DNA of 64,000 bases from Bradyrhizobium sp. NAS96.2 (GCF_001908235.1 NZ_LGHK01000016.1:62001-126000); one strand, 5' to 3'; shown: positions 17,653 to 28,448, counted from the stretch's first letter. The notes: generated by a model from the letters alone, not told the origin. A program made the numbers and translations.

Positions 17653-18610
17653 ATGTTCCGCCTTGCCCTCGTCCTGTCCCCGATCCTGATCTTCTCGCCG
17701 GCCCGCTCCGCGTCGCCAGAAGACCGCTACATCGCGACGCGTGACGCCGCGATCGCCAAATTCGCCAGGCTGTCGAACGACAACAAGATCAACGAGGCCG
17801 TCGACAAGGTCGAGGCAGCCGCGCGCGACGAGCTCAAGGGCCAGTTGGCCGCGATCCTGTCGCAGCCCGCCCGGCCGGGCTTTGCGCCCGCCCAGCTCAA
17901 TCTCGACACTCTATATAAAGGCGACATGGGATATAGAGGCGACATGGGGTTCGGCATGCTCGACGGCCTGCGCTTCGATGCCGACACCGGCAGGGACGGC
18001 GGCAAGATCGGCGAGAAGCGCGCCGACGGCAGTTTCGTCGAGCCGAAAGCCCACATCATCGTCACATCCGAAGCCCTGTTCACCCGCTGGCTGCACGAGC
18101 ATAAGGCCTGGTGGGACAAGGGCAGCAAGAACGTGCCGCAGCAGATCGAACCGGCGCTGAAGTTCGAGGGCCTCTACACCCAGGCGATCTCGACCGATGC
18201 GGCCGTGATCAACTTCAACGAGTTGCCGGTCGCCAAACCGGCGTCGGCCACGCTGACTTACGGTTTTCTGGCCGGCCGTACCCAGGATTCGTTCCCAGAG
18301 GCGGCCGACGAGGTGTTTGTCGCAGCGCTCGCCAACGGCAAGTTCTACATCGCCTATGGCGAGATCGCGCCCACCGTGCAGGTGCCGGCCTGCACCGCGA
18401 TCCGCGCCGACTACAACAAGAAGGCCGACGCGGCCGCCGAGAAGCTCGAGCGCAAGCACCCGTGCGGCCTATGACAAGCTCGGCGACCTGCGCCAGCAGG
18501 GCGAGGACGGCTTCAAGCGCTGCTTCGTTCAGCACGCCCCGGAGCAGCCGGCATTCGCCGCAGCCACCAAGCAGGCCCAGGCGCTGCTGGAGACGGCGAT
18601 CGGCAAATAG
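17653..18610 (+). pseudogene. Exported protein of unknown function, frameshifted near the 3' end
   Basis: The reading frame from ATG 17653 encodes a signal peptide (ALVLSPILIFSPARSA) and about 250 residues, then stops at 18474 in ERKHPCGL. A second frame continues across the stop with clear coding character: AAYDKLGDLRQQGEDGFKRC, then a C-terminus ending LLETAIGK at 18610. Removing one C from the CCC run at 18459-18461 fuses the two into a single product of about 318 residues. So the gene is either recently broken, programmed, or carries a sequencing error. The middle has a repeated hexapeptide YKGDMG/YRGDMG. No known domain is recognised. A start at 17620 is possible but would lie inside the terminator hairpin. 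Confidence 0.7.
17914..17949 (+). repeat. Tandem 18-bp duplication inside the frameshifted gene
   Basis: TATAAAGGCGACATGGGA and TATAGAGGCGACATGGGG lie head to tail, differing at two positions. They encode YKGDMG-YRGDMG in frame. Confidence 0.8.
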
Positions 18611-18652
18611 CCTCACGCGACGGTTTGATCGGCTGACGGTCCGCCCTATCTT

Positions 18653-18677
18653 CCCCGGAAAGCTCTGCATTCCGGGG
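18653..18677 (+). promoter_or_regulatory. Hairpin overlapping the epoxide hydrolase ribosome site
   Basis: CCCCGGAA (18653-18660) pairs with TTCCGGGG (18670-18677) around a nine-base loop. The 3' arm carries most of the GGGGAG ribosome site that sits seven bases before the ATG at 18685, so folding would hide it and reduce translation. Confidence 0.55.
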
Positions 18678-18684
18678 AGACGCC

Positions 18685-19827
18685 ATGAATACCGCCATCA
18701 TCCCGTTTCGCATCGCCGTCAGCGACGAGGTCCTCGAGGATCTGCGTACCCGGCTGCGCCGGACCCGCTGGCCGGAAGCCGAACTGGTCGACGATTGGAG
18801 CCAGGGTGCGCCGTTGAAATGGATCAAGGACATCTGCCAGTATTGGGCCGAGACCTATGATTGGCGGCAGCGCGAGGCACGGCTCAACCGCTTCAGCCAG
18901 TTCACCACCGAGATCGACGGGCTCGACATCCACTTCATCCATGTCCGCTCGAAGCATCCGGAGGCGCGGCCATTGATCATCACCCATGGCTGGCCGGGAT
19001 CGGTGGTCGAATTCCACAAGGTGATCGAACCGCTGACTGATCCGACCGCGCATGGCGGCAGCGCCGCCGATGCGTTCCATGTGGTGTGCCCGTCATTGCC
19101 CGGCTTCGGTTTCTCAGCCAAGCCGGCTGCGACGGGCTGGGGCGTCGACCGGATCGCGAAGGCCTGGGCAGTGCTGATGGACCGGCTCGGCTACACCAAA
19201 TATTTCGCGCAAGGCGGCGACTGGGGCTCCGCGGTCACGACCGCGATCGGCGGGCAGGATCCGGCGCATTGCGCCGGCATCCACATCACGCTTGCGATGT
19301 CGACCCGGCCCAATGTCGAGGGGCAGCCGACGCCGGAGGAGACCCGCGCGCTCAACGGCATCAAATATTATGCCGATTGGGATTCCGGCTATTCCAAGCA
19401 GCAGTCGACCCGGCCGCAGACGCTCGGCTATGCCCTGACGGATTCACCGAGCGGGCAGGCGGCCTGGATCCTGGAAAAGTTCTGGGCCTGGACCGACTGC
19501 GACGGGCATCCGGAAAACATCCTCAACCGCGACGAACTGCTCGACAATGTCATGCTGTACTGGCTCACCGAGACGGCGACATCGTCGGCGCGGCTCTATT
19601 GGGAAAGCTTCGGGCCGGGCAAGCGAACCCCGCACAAGGTGAGTGTACCGACCGGCGTTGCCGTGTTTCCCAAGGAGATCGTCACGCCGGTCCGCAAATG
19701 GATGGAGACCAATTTCACCAACATCCAGCACTGGAGCGAGATGCCGAAGGGCGGGCACTTCTCCGCGTTCGAGCAGCCCGAGCTGTTCGTTGGCGAGGTT
19801 CGGGAGTTTTTCGGGAAGCTGCGCTAG
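18685..19827 (+). CDS. Epoxide hydrolase (EHN-type alpha/beta hydrolase)
   Basis: This 380-residue soluble enzyme of the microsomal-type epoxide hydrolase family has an N-terminal EHN domain (about 1-110) with IPFRIAVSDEVLEDL and WPEAELVDDWSQG. The oxyanion motif HGWPGS (101-106), the nucleophile D179 in QGGDWGSA and the general base H358 in PKGGHFSAFE are present. Tyrosines in the lid (for example LYWESFG) could activate the epoxide. The expected reaction is hydrolysis of an epoxide to a diol; the natural substrate is unknown. It follows the frameshifted exported gene by 74 bases, with an SD-covering hairpin just upstream. The membrane metallophosphoesterase starts 42 bases after its stop, so co-transcription is possible. 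Confidence 0.92.
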   Translation: MNTAIIPFRIAVSDEVLEDLRTRLRRTRWPEAELVDDWSQGAPLKWIKDICQYWAETYDWRQREARLNRFSQFTTEIDGLDIHFIHVRSKHPEARPLIITHGWPGSVVEFHKVIEPLTDPTAHGGSAADAFHVVCPSLPGFGFSAKPAATGWGVDRIAKAWAVLMDRLGYTKYFAQGGDWGSAVTTAIGGQDPAHCAGIHITLAMSTRPNVEGQPTPEETRALNGIKYYADWDSGYSKQQSTRPQTLGYALTDSPSGQAAWILEKFWAWTDCDGHPENILNRDELLDNVMLYWLTETATSSARLYWESFGPGKRTPHKVSVPTGVAVFPKEIVTPVRKWMETNFTNIQHWSEMPKGGHFSAFEQPELFVGEVREFFGKLR

Positions 19828-19869
19828 CCGCGTTTGTGTCAATGCGCTGCGCAACGGAGGAACGTCGGC

Positions 19870-21591
19870 GTGCTGCTTGATCCCCGCGACGGCGACTTTG
19901 AGGACAATGCCGCCAGTCCCGAACAGCGTTCGTTGTTCGCGATCGTGGGCAGCCTTCTGGTTGAGATAAGCCCGGCGAAGCTGTTATTCGCCTGGACGGT
20001 TTCACTTCTGCTTCCGGGCCTGCTGCTCGGCCTTGCGCCGCTGGTCGCGTCCGCCTGGATCTCGAGCCTTTCGCAACAAGTTCTGGCGTTGTCCGAAGTG
20101 GGGGCCGTGCTGGCGTTGGTTGTGATCGTAGCGTTAGGGTGGCTCGGCGGGCGACCGCTGTTTCAAATCGCAGAAACAAACTTCTGGTCATTGAACGCGC
20201 TCGCGGTGCAACCGAGCTACGCCTTCACGCGTGAGGCGCTGGGCCATCTGGCGGAACTGCTCTGGCGAACCGGCGCAACTCCTGCTTCTCGCATAAGGCT
20301 GCGCCGCAATTGTTCGATCGGCGCCGGCATGCTGCTCTCTGCAGGTGCGGCATTGATCGCGGTCCTGTCCTGGCCTGCTTCGCAATGGACTGCGACCGTC
20401 AATGACCTTGTTCTGATCCATCGTCTTGTGGTGCCGACGTTCGCGAACGCCGTGGTGCTGGTGTCCAGCTATCTTGCGGTCGCATCACTGGCCTGGAGTG
20501 TGGCCGACGCCAGCATGGATCAACCGGCCGACCTTGCTGCCTTCGACGCGACGCCGCTCGGAGGCCGCTGTTGGCGCCTTGCGCATTTGTCGGATCTTCA
20601 TGTGGTCGGTGAGCGATACGGCTTCCGCATCGAAAGCGGGACGGCCGGCCCGCGGGGAAACCAGCGCTTCCATCGCGTGCTGGCTCGCCTCGCCGAAATT
20701 CACGCCGTCGATCCACTCGACCATGTGCTGATCAGCGGCGATATGACGGATGCCGGCCGGCCCGGCGAATGGGCGGAATTTCTCGATGCATTGGCAGGTC
20801 ATCCTGAGCTTGCAGCACGCATCATCATGCTTCCGGGCAATCATGACGTTAACGTCGTGGATCGCACCAATCCCGCGCGCCTCGACCTGCCGTTCAGCCC
20901 AGGCAAGCGGCTACGGCAGATGCGTACCCTGTCGGCGATTGCGGCCGTCCAGGGCGATCGCGTGCGTGTCATCGACGGTTCCGGCAAACCATCGGCTACG
21001 CTGAACCAGGCGCTGGCACCTTACCAAGACCGGATAGTGCAATTTGCGCAGCACGGGGGTGTGCGCCGTGCAGTGGCGATCCGCGGCTTGTTCGATGACC
21101 AGTTCCCGATGATCCTGCCGCCGGACCGGGATGGCGGCCTCGGGATCGCCATACTCAACTCCAACGCAGAAACCCACTTTTCCTTCACCAACGCGCTCGG
21201 TTTGGTTTCGGAAGCGCAAACGCGGCGATTGGAGGCTGCAATCCGTCATTTCCCGACGGTATGCTGGATCATCGCGCTGCATCATCACTTGATGGAGTAT
21301 CCGATGCCGGTCAAGACGTTTGCCGAACGCATCGGGACGGCCCTGATCAACGGCAGTTGGTTTGTACGCAGGTTGCAAAAGTTTTCCGATCGCTCGGTCG
21401 TGATGCACGGTCACCGGCATATCGATTGGATCGGTACATGCGGTGCGTCGAAGATCGTCTCGGCCCCGTCGCCGGTGATGGGGGCGGCCGATGATGCGGT
21501 CACCTATTTCTATATCCACAGAATGGTGGTCGGGCCGGACCGGAAGCTCTGCCTCGCCGAGCCCGAGCGGGTGGAAATTGCCGGAAGCTAA
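19870..21591 (+). CDS. Membrane-anchored metallophosphoesterase
   Basis: This 573-residue protein has four hydrophobic segments in the first 220 residues or so (for example LLFAWTVSLLLPGLLLGLAP and VLALVVIVALGWLGG), then a calcineurin-like phosphoesterase domain. The metal motifs are complete: LSDLHVV, SGDMTDAG, LPGNHDVN, IALHHHLM and HGHRHIDW. The active site should be cytoplasmic or periplasmic depending on an even or odd number of spans, which is not settled here. The start is placed at GTG 19870 because CGGAGG lies nine bases upstream; a TTG at 19834 has no such site. The substrate could be a lipid-linked or cyclic phosphate. It converges with the PerM-like gene, overlapping it at the stop codons. 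Confidence 0.87.
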   Translation: MLLDPRDGDFEDNAASPEQRSLFAIVGSLLVEISPAKLLFAWTVSLLLPGLLLGLAPLVASAWISSLSQQVLALSEVGAVLALVVIVALGWLGGRPLFQIAETNFWSLNALAVQPSYAFTREALGHLAELLWRTGATPASRIRLRRNCSIGAGMLLSAGAALIAVLSWPASQWTATVNDLVLIHRLVVPTFANAVVLVSSYLAVASLAWSVADASMDQPADLAAFDATPLGGRCWRLAHLSDLHVVGERYGFRIESGTAGPRGNQRFHRVLARLAEIHAVDPLDHVLISGDMTDAGRPGEWAEFLDALAGHPELAARIIMLPGNHDVNVVDRTNPARLDLPFSPGKRLRQMRTLSAIAAVQGDRVRVIDGSGKPSATLNQALAPYQDRIVQFAQHGGVRRAVAIRGLFDDQFPMILPPDRDGGLGIAILNSNAETHFSFTNALGLVSEAQTRRLEAAIRHFPTVCWIIALHHHLMEYPMPVKTFAERIGTALINGSWFVRRLQKFSDRSVVMHGHRHIDWIGTCGASKIVSAPSPVMGAADDAVTYFYIHRMVVGPDRKLCLAEPERVEIAGS

Positions 21592-22625
21592 GGCGTTTCC
21601 GGCCTTTCTTCGTGCGTTCCGCCGAACAAATCAGCGATCCATGCGGCCGACGGACTCTCGGCACAGAAGGTCAGAATAGCGAGCGTGATCGGCACGCCGA
21701 TGAAAGTCCCGAACAGGCCCCAAAGCGAGCTCCAGAAGAAGATCGCAAACAGCACCAGGAACGGCGAGATCGACAACGTCGAGCCAGCCACCCGCGGTTC
21801 GATATAGCTGCCGACCACGAACTGGATGACGTTGAGACAGGCGAACACACCAAACACCGCGGGCCAACTCTCGAACTGCGTCATGGCCAGCAGCGTCGGG
21901 AACAATGTCGCGATGAAGGGCCCGATGAAAGGAATGTAGTTGAGGACAAAGGCGATAACGCCCCATTCGAACGCGAATGGCAGTCCGGTCACGGCGGCGA
22001 ACAGGCCGACCAGGAGACCCGTGACCGCGCTCATCTGCGTCCGCACCAGCATATATTTGCGAAACTTGGCGGCCGTGGCCTTGCTGCCCTTGAGCAAGAC
22101 GCGCGCGGCTGTGCGATTCTCCAGTCGCTGGATTCGTCGACCAGCGTCTTCGACCTCGAGAAGTCCCAGCACGACATAGACCAGCACGATGAGCCAGAAA
22201 CTCAACGTGGTGTTGACGCGGCCAGTGACGTATTGCGTGACGCGCAGCAGCCAGCCGACATTGAAATGCTCCGCCCAAAGGCCTGCAAACGAGATGCCGT
22301 GGCCGTCCAGCCATATCACCGCGGCGTCGTAGAAGGTTTGATATCGCACCGCATCCGCAAGCAAGGAGCGCCCGACACGACCGAATCCCCACGCCGCGAG
22401 CGAGGCAAATGCGATGCAGGCGGTGGTCGTAACGATGACGGTGATGGCGAGCGCGAGGAGTTTCGGCAGCCACGACTGCAGCGTTTCCTGAACGGGCCAG
22501 ACGATCGCAATGATGAACAGCGCGGCCGCAAGCGGGGCCAGCACGCTGCGCGCCTGAGCCACCGCCGCAGTGACCAGTACCGCGGCAATGATGCCGGTCG
22601 TGATCTTCAACCCGCCTATCACCAT
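21588..22625 (-). CDS. AI-2E/PerM family transporter
   Basis: This 345-residue membrane protein has about eight spans in the PerM/AI-2E arrangement: two early pairs (LAAALFIIAIVWPVQETLQ, LALAITVIVTTTACIAFASL), a soluble region with IWLDGHGISFAG, then a membrane block with LPFAFEWGVIAFVLNYIPFI and the conserved IGPFIATLFPTLLAM and GVPITLAIL stretches. Members are exporters or permeases for diverse small molecules; AI-2 export is known for only one. Its stop overlaps the metallophosphoesterase stop by three bases in convergent orientation. Neighbours give no clue to its substrate. Confidence 0.9.
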   Translation of the reverse strand: MVIGGLKITTGIIAAVLVTAAVAQARSVLAPLAAALFIIAIVWPVQETLQSWLPKLLALAITVIVTTTACIAFASLAAWGFGRVGRSLLADAVRYQTFYDAAVIWLDGHGISFAGLWAEHFNVGWLLRVTQYVTGRVNTTLSFWLIVLVYVVLGLLEVEDAGRRIQRLENRTAARVLLKGSKATAAKFRKYMLVRTQMSAVTGLLVGLFAAVTGLPFAFEWGVIAFVLNYIPFIGPFIATLFPTLLAMTQFESWPAVFGVFACLNVIQFVVGSYIEPRVAGSTLSISPFLVLFAIFFWSSLWGLFGTFIGVPITLAILTFCAESPSAAWIADLFGGTHEERPETP

Positions 22626-22683
22626 CCGGCGACCTTAGTAGAAAACGCGCCCCGCAGGCAAATGCGGCGCTCGAGCGCACCAT

Positions 22684-23686
22684 TCAGCTTGGAAGCTGAC
22701 CGGCAATCTCGTCGGCTCGCCAGCACCGCACTGAGTGTCCGTCCGGACGCGTTTCAAGCGAAGGCGCGGGTGCGCGACGACACACCGCTTCGGCGTAACG
22801 ACAGCGCGGACTGAATGCGCATCCGTCCGGCGGATCGAGTGGCTTGGGAAGCTCGCCCCTTGCCGTCGCCAGCGGCGCGCGGCGTAGCGGATCGGGAATC
22901 GCGGCGATCAGGGTTTGCGTGTAGGGGTGCGCCGGCCGTTCGAAGATGTCGCGCCAGCCGCCCGTCTCCACGATGCGGCCGAGATACATCACCGCGACCC
23001 TGTCGCTCATGTGCTCGACCACACCGAGGTCGTGGCTGATCATGATGTAGGAGAGGCCGAGGCTCTCCTTCAATTCCAGCAACAGGTTGATGATCTGAGC
23101 GCGGATCGAGACATCGAGCGCCGATACCGGTTCGTCGCAGATGACGATCTTCGGATTGAGGATCAGCGCGCGGGCGATGCCGATACGCTGGCGCTGGCCG
23201 CCCGAGAATTCATGCGGGTAGCGGCCGGCCTGTTCGGGCCGCAGGCCGACATGCCTGAGCATCTCGGCAACGCGTCCGTCGATCTCGCTTTGGGTCGTCA
23301 CGCCATGCAGGCGGAGCGGGTCTTCAAGCGTGCGGCGAACGGTCTGGCGTGGATTGAGCGAGGCGTAAGGATCCTGAAATACCATCTGGGCGATACGGGC
23401 CAATCGCTTTCGATCGACCGACCGCCGCTCCGTCACGACGTGCCCGTCCAGCACGATCCTGCCCCGCGTCGGCGTCAGCAGCCCAAGTAGCGAAAGGGCG
23501 ACGGTCGACTTGCCGCAACCGGATTCGCCGACGAGACCGAGGCACTCGCCGCGCTTGAGCTCGAGATCGATGCCGTCGACCGCGCGCAGCAGCCGATGGC
23601 CGCCGAGCAGGCCGCCGCCAAGCGGAAAATGCACCGCGAGATCCTCCACGTTGAGGATGACGTCGTCGCCGGGCCTCACCGCGGGG

Positions 23687-23694
<8 letters not shown>
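22684..23694 (-). CDS. Oligopeptide/dipeptide ABC transporter ATPase (DppF/OppF type)
   Basis: This is a 336-residue ATPase. Walker [10 protein letters not shown], the Q-loop [13 protein letters not shown], the signature [12 protein letters not shown], Walker [13 protein letters not shown] and the C-terminal Opp extension with the conserved Cys cluster ([14 protein letters not shown]) are present. That extension is typical of peptide and nickel transporters. The start at 23694 overlaps the stop of the DppD-type ATPase by eight bases; longer in-frame leaders upstream have no coding look. It is the last gene of the minus-strand peptide operon (binding protein, two permeases, two ATPases). It energises uptake of peptides or related compounds together with the other ATPase. 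Confidence 0.93.
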
Positions 23695-24663
<969 letters not shown>

Positions 24664-24667
<4 letters not shown>

Positions 24668-25485
24668 GTGCGCCGGCTCCTTGACTGAGGATCGAGCACG
24701 TCGCGCAAGCCGTCGCCAAGCAGGTTGAGGCCGAGCACCGTCAGGAATATCGCAAGGCCCGGAAACACCGACAGCCATGGAGCCGTGGTGATCTGGTCGC
24801 GCGCCTCCGACAGCATGCTGCCCCAGCTGGGATAGGGCGGACGGATGCCGAGGCCGAGGAACGACAGCGAGGCTTCGGCCAGCACCGCGCCTCCCATGCC
24901 GAGCGTGCCGATGACGATGATTGGACCGATCATGTTCGGCAGCAATTGCGTGATCATGATGCGCAGATCTCCATAGCCGAGCACGCGGGCAGCCTGTACG
25001 TAGCCCTGGCTCTTGAGCGACAGCGTCGAGGCCCGTGCGATTCGGCAGGTGAACGACCAGTTGGTCAGTCCCAGCGCGATCAGCAGGCTCGTCAGGCCGG
25101 GTCCAAGCACCGCCATGATGGCGAGTGCGAAGATCAGCGAGGGGATCGCCAGCATGAGATTGGTCAGCCCGTTGACGAAATCGTCCCACCAGCCGCCCCA
25201 ATAGGCCGCGGTCAAGCCCAGCGTCACGCCGATGACACTGTTGACGAGCTGCGAGACGATGCCGACGGTCAGCGAGATGCGCGCGCCGTGCACGACGCGG
25301 GAATAGATATCGCGGCCCTGCGCATCGGTGCCGAACCACCAGATCCAGCTCGGCGGTTCTTCTGCATTCATGAGGTTGGCGCCCATGACAGGATCGGTAT
25401 GTGCCAGCCAGGGCGCAAACAGGCCGACGAAGATCGCAAGCGCGAACAGCATCCCGCCGATGATCGCGCTGGTGCCAAGCTTCAT
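24664..25485 (-). CDS. Peptide ABC transporter permease (DppC type)
   Basis: This 273-residue inner-membrane permease has about six spans. The N-terminal OppC-like segment (AIIGGMLFALAIFVGLFAP), the FGTDAQGRDIYSRV signature of DppC/OppC, and the cytoplasmic EAA loop (GYVQAARVLGYGDLRIM) that contacts the ATPases are present. The start at 25485 has GGAG eight bases upstream; an ATG at 25521 has none and would add a basic leader. It sits between the DppB-type permease (67 bases upstream) and the ATPase (overlap of four). It should form the channel with the DppB partner. Confidence 0.92.
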
Positions 25486-25552
25486 CGCGGCCGCTCCGCC
25501 GTGACGGGCTGCACGGTCCATCGTGCAAAGGTGTGATGAAACCGACGGCCGC

Positions 25553-26488
25553 TCATGCGTATCTGATCCTGGGATCGATCACGCCGTAGAGCAGGTCGAC
25601 CAGTGTGTTGACGGCGAGAAAGAACAGCACCACCACCAGAATGGTGCCCTGCACGGCAGGAATGTCGCGCTGCAGGACGCTATCGACCAGCAGCGAGCCG
25701 ATGCCGGGCCAGGAGAATAGTTTCTCGACGACCACCGCTTGGCCCATCACGACGCCGAATTGCAGGCCGATCGCGGTGAGAATGATGACGAGGGCATTGC
25801 GCATCACGTGCCAGGTCACGACCCGGGTCTCGCTCATGCCCTTCGAGCGCGCGGTGCGGACAAAATCCGCGGTCATGATCTCGAGCACCGCCGCACGCGT
25901 CGTCCGCGCCAGCAGCGCCATCGGCGAGACGCCGAGCGTCACGGCGGGCAGCAGCAGGTATTTGAGCCCGCCATCGCCATAGCCGAAACTCGGCAGCCAG
26001 CCGAGCTTCAATGCGAACAGATACATCAGCAGCAACCCGAGCCAGAACTTGGCCATCGAGAGGCCGGATACCGCCAGCACCATCGAGATCGTGTCGACGA
26101 AGCTGCCGGGCCTCAGCGCGGCGATGAAGCCGAGCGGTACGCCGACCGCAACCGCGAATGCCAAGGCTGCGAATATCAATTGCAGCGTCGGCCACATCCG
26201 TTTGGCAATCATGGTCGTGACCGGCTCGCGGGTCCGGAACGAGGTGCCGAAATCACCGGTCGCGAGCTTGGCGATATAGGAGCCGAAGCGCACGTAGACC
26301 GGATCGTCGAGCCCGAGCTGCTTCTTCATGCGTTCCACGACCTGCGGGTCTGTCGGGCCGCGGCCGTCGTCGCCCATGCTCGACACGATGCTGCCCGGGA
26401 CGACGCTGAACAGCACAAAGATCAGCAGCACGACGGCCAGCACGGTCGGGATGGTTTGCAGGATTCGACGGATCGCGAAGGAGAGCAT
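25553..26488 (-). CDS. Peptide ABC transporter permease (DppB type)
   Basis: This 311-residue permease starts with MLSFAIRRILQTIPTVLAVV, the usual DppB first span. Five more spans follow, with the periplasmic GDDGRGPTDPQVVERMKKQL loop, the EAA-type loop DFVRTARSKGMSETRVV near residue 205 and the C-terminal RDIPAVQGTILVV and IDPRIRYA end, typical of the family. It is the second gene of the operon, 60 bases after the binding-protein stop, and forms the transmembrane pair with the DppC-type permease. Confidence 0.93.
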   Translation of the reverse strand: MLSFAIRRILQTIPTVLAVVLLIFVLFSVVPGSIVSSMGDDGRGPTDPQVVERMKKQLGLDDPVYVRFGSYIAKLATGDFGTSFRTREPVTTMIAKRMWPTLQLIFAALAFAVAVGVPLGFIAALRPGSFVDTISMVLAVSGLSMAKFWLGLLLMYLFALKLGWLPSFGYGDGGLKYLLLPAVTLGVSPMALLARTTRAAVLEIMTADFVRTARSKGMSETRVVTWHVMRNALVIILTAIGLQFGVVMGQAVVVEKLFSWPGIGSLLVDSVLQRDIPAVQGTILVVVLFFLAVNTLVDLLYGVIDPRIRYA

Positions 26489-26548
26489 TGGACGTTTTCC
26501 TCACTCCCTCCATCATGTCTCGTGATGGAGGGAGGACGATGGCACCTG

Positions 26549-28141
26549 TCACTTCGCGGGCGAGGTCTCGTCGACCCAGAGGTCCTCGACATTCTGATGG
26601 GTCAGTTCGGTTGCGTCCAGCTGGATTCCCTTGAGCCAGGGCTGCACCGCCATGACCGCCTTGTTGTAGTTGAAGAACCAGACCGGCGCTTCTTCACGGA
26701 GCAGCCCATTGCCTTTTTGCAGCAGCTGCACGCGCTTGGCGGCGTCGTCGGTCTGCCCGGCTTCATCGATCACCTTGTCGAACTCCGCGTTCTTGAAGTT
26801 GGTGTAGTTGCAGGCCGATTGCGGCGTCGCCGAGTGGAAGCATTTGAGCGCGGCCTGTGGATCCGGGCCGGTCGCCTGGGAATAGATGAAGGCCTGGAAG
26901 TCGCCCTTGCGAATGACCTCCGCCAGCACCGCGGTCTCGACCTGCTTGACCTTCACCTTGATGCCGACCTTGTCCAGCATCGGGATCGCGGCCTCGACGA
27001 TCGGCAGGCCCCAGCTTTCATTCTGACTGGTGGTCCATTCGAATTCGAAGCCCGAGGGATAACCCGCGTCCGCGAGCAATTGCTTCGCCTTCGCGGGATC
27101 ATACGGGTAGGGCTTCATGGCCTTGTCGTATGCGGGCGACGTCAAGGGCAGCCAGCTCGTGGCGCGATAGGCCTTGCCCTTGACCAGCTTGTTGATGATC
27201 AGGTCGGCATCGATCGCGTAGTTGATGGCCTGGCGAACCCGCTTGTCGGAGAACGGCTTGAAGGCGGGATTCATCCCCATATAGCGTGTGAAGACCTCGG
27301 CGACCTCGACGATGGTGCCCTTGAGGTCGGGGTCGGCCTGATAGGCGACATACTGTGCCGGCCCCAGCACCGAGGTGTCGATCTCCTTGTTGCGGAAGGC
27401 GACGTCGCGCGCCGCGGCTTCGCCCATCAGCGAGACGACGAGCTTGTCGGCGTATGGCTTGCCGGGCTTGTAGAACCGGTCCCAGCGTTCCAGCACGATA
27501 CGCGAGCCCGGCACGTGCTCGACGAACTTGAACGGACCAAGACCGATCGGCTTCTGGATGAAGCTCTCCTTCGCGCCCTCGTCGGCGGGATAGATCGAGG
27601 TCAGCGCGGTGAAGAAATAGAAAGCGGGATCGACTTTTTCGGTCAGCTTCATTTCGAGGGTGAAGTCGTCGATCTTCTTCAGCCCGGAGATCTCCTTGGC
27701 CTGGCCCTTCTCGACCTCGGCCGCGCCCTCGATGATGCGGACGAAGCGTGCGCCGGGATAGGCCTTGGTGCCGTCCATGATGCGATTGTAGGACCAGATG
27801 ATGTCGTCCGCCGTCATCTTGCGGCCGTTGTGGAAATAGGCGTCGTCGCGCAGCTTGAAGGTATGAACGAGACCTCCGCCCGAGACGACGACCTCCTTGG
27901 CAAGTTCCAGAACCGGCTTGCCCTCGGTGGAGTCCCAGATATAGAGCGAGCGGTGCAGGGCCTTGGCGTAAATCTCGTCCTGGGCGCGCGGCGTCGTGTG
28001 AATGTCCATGCTGGTGAAGCTGGAGCCGTAGGGCGCCGTCATGCGAATGGTCCCGCCCTTGCGCGGTGTCTGGGCCGCCGCCGCCGTGGCGGCGAGTGCG
28101 AGCCCCAGGCCGGCCGCGATCGCAATCAACTTAAACTTCAT
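26549..28141 (-). CDS. Peptide ABC transporter substrate-binding protein (family 5)
   Basis: This 530-residue periplasmic receptor has a signal peptide of about 23 residues (AATAAAAQT). It shows the family 5 pattern: an opening GGTIRMTAPYGSSFTSMDIH, then KLRDDAYFHNGRKMTADDIIW, GPFKFVEHVPGSRIVLER, the NYAIDADLIINKLVKGKA hinge and PYDPAKAKQLLADAGYPSG. The ligand could be a peptide, opine or other medium-size compound. It is the first gene of the operon with about 300 bases of leader upstream. The Cys pair in ALKCFHSATPQSACNY is likely a disulfide. Confidence 0.93.
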   Translation of the reverse strand: MKFKLIAIAAGLGLALAATAAAAQTPRKGGTIRMTAPYGSSFTSMDIHTTPRAQDEIYAKALHRSLYIWDSTEGKPVLELAKEVVVSGGGLVHTFKLRDDAYFHNGRKMTADDIIWSYNRIMDGTKAYPGARFVRIIEGAAEVEKGQAKEISGLKKIDDFTLEMKLTEKVDPAFYFFTALTSIYPADEGAKESFIQKPIGLGPFKFVEHVPGSRIVLERWDRFYKPGKPYADKLVVSLMGEAAARDVAFRNKEIDTSVLGPAQYVAYQADPDLKGTIVEVAEVFTRYMGMNPAFKPFSDKRVRQAINYAIDADLIINKLVKGKAYRATSWLPLTSPAYDKAMKPYPYDPAKAKQLLADAGYPSGFEFEWTTSQNESWGLPIVEAAIPMLDKVGIKVKVKQVETAVLAEVIRKGDFQAFIYSQATGPDPQAALKCFHSATPQSACNYTNFKNAEFDKVIDEAGQTDDAAKRVQLLQKGNGLLREEAPVWFFNYNKAVMAVQPWLKGIQLDATELTHQNVEDLWVDETSPAK

Positions 28142-28448
28142 GTTTCCCCCAACGATGCAGGAACATTCCGATCAGCGAGTTGACCATCGGCGGCATGTCA
28201 AGCGCAAGGTCCTCATGTCGTGTCGATGGCGACCGGCACCAAATATTTGTGCCGCCTCGATGCGAGGAGCGGGATCACGGAAGCGCAACGCATGGCGTGC
28301 ATCTGCGATGCGGTGGCGCCGACTGCAGTGCAACTCTTGCTTGTATGTAAGCGATCGCGATTGAACGGATTTCGGGTTCCGTCCTGAATCCGCCAAGGCA
28401 GGATTCGAACGCAGGCTGCTATCGGTCGAGCGAAGCGCAACCCGCCAT
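28142..28448. other. Leader region upstream of the peptide ABC operon (307 bases, no gene seen)
   Basis: No open frame here looks coding. The stretch carries the minus-strand promoter of the peptide operon. GGCAGGATTCGAAC near 28397-28410 looks like a tRNA T-arm but does not fold as one. I see no terminator with a T-run. Confidence 0.4.

Noticed and set aside
25739..28183. Very long antisense open frame (about 814 codons) across the peptide ABC genes
   Set aside because: It mirrors the DppB and binding-protein genes in high-GC DNA and has an Asp/His/Arg-rich shadow composition.
28395..28412. tRNA-like T-arm sequence GGCAGGATTCGAAC
   Set aside because: The flanks do not pair into a T stem or cloverleaf on either strand.
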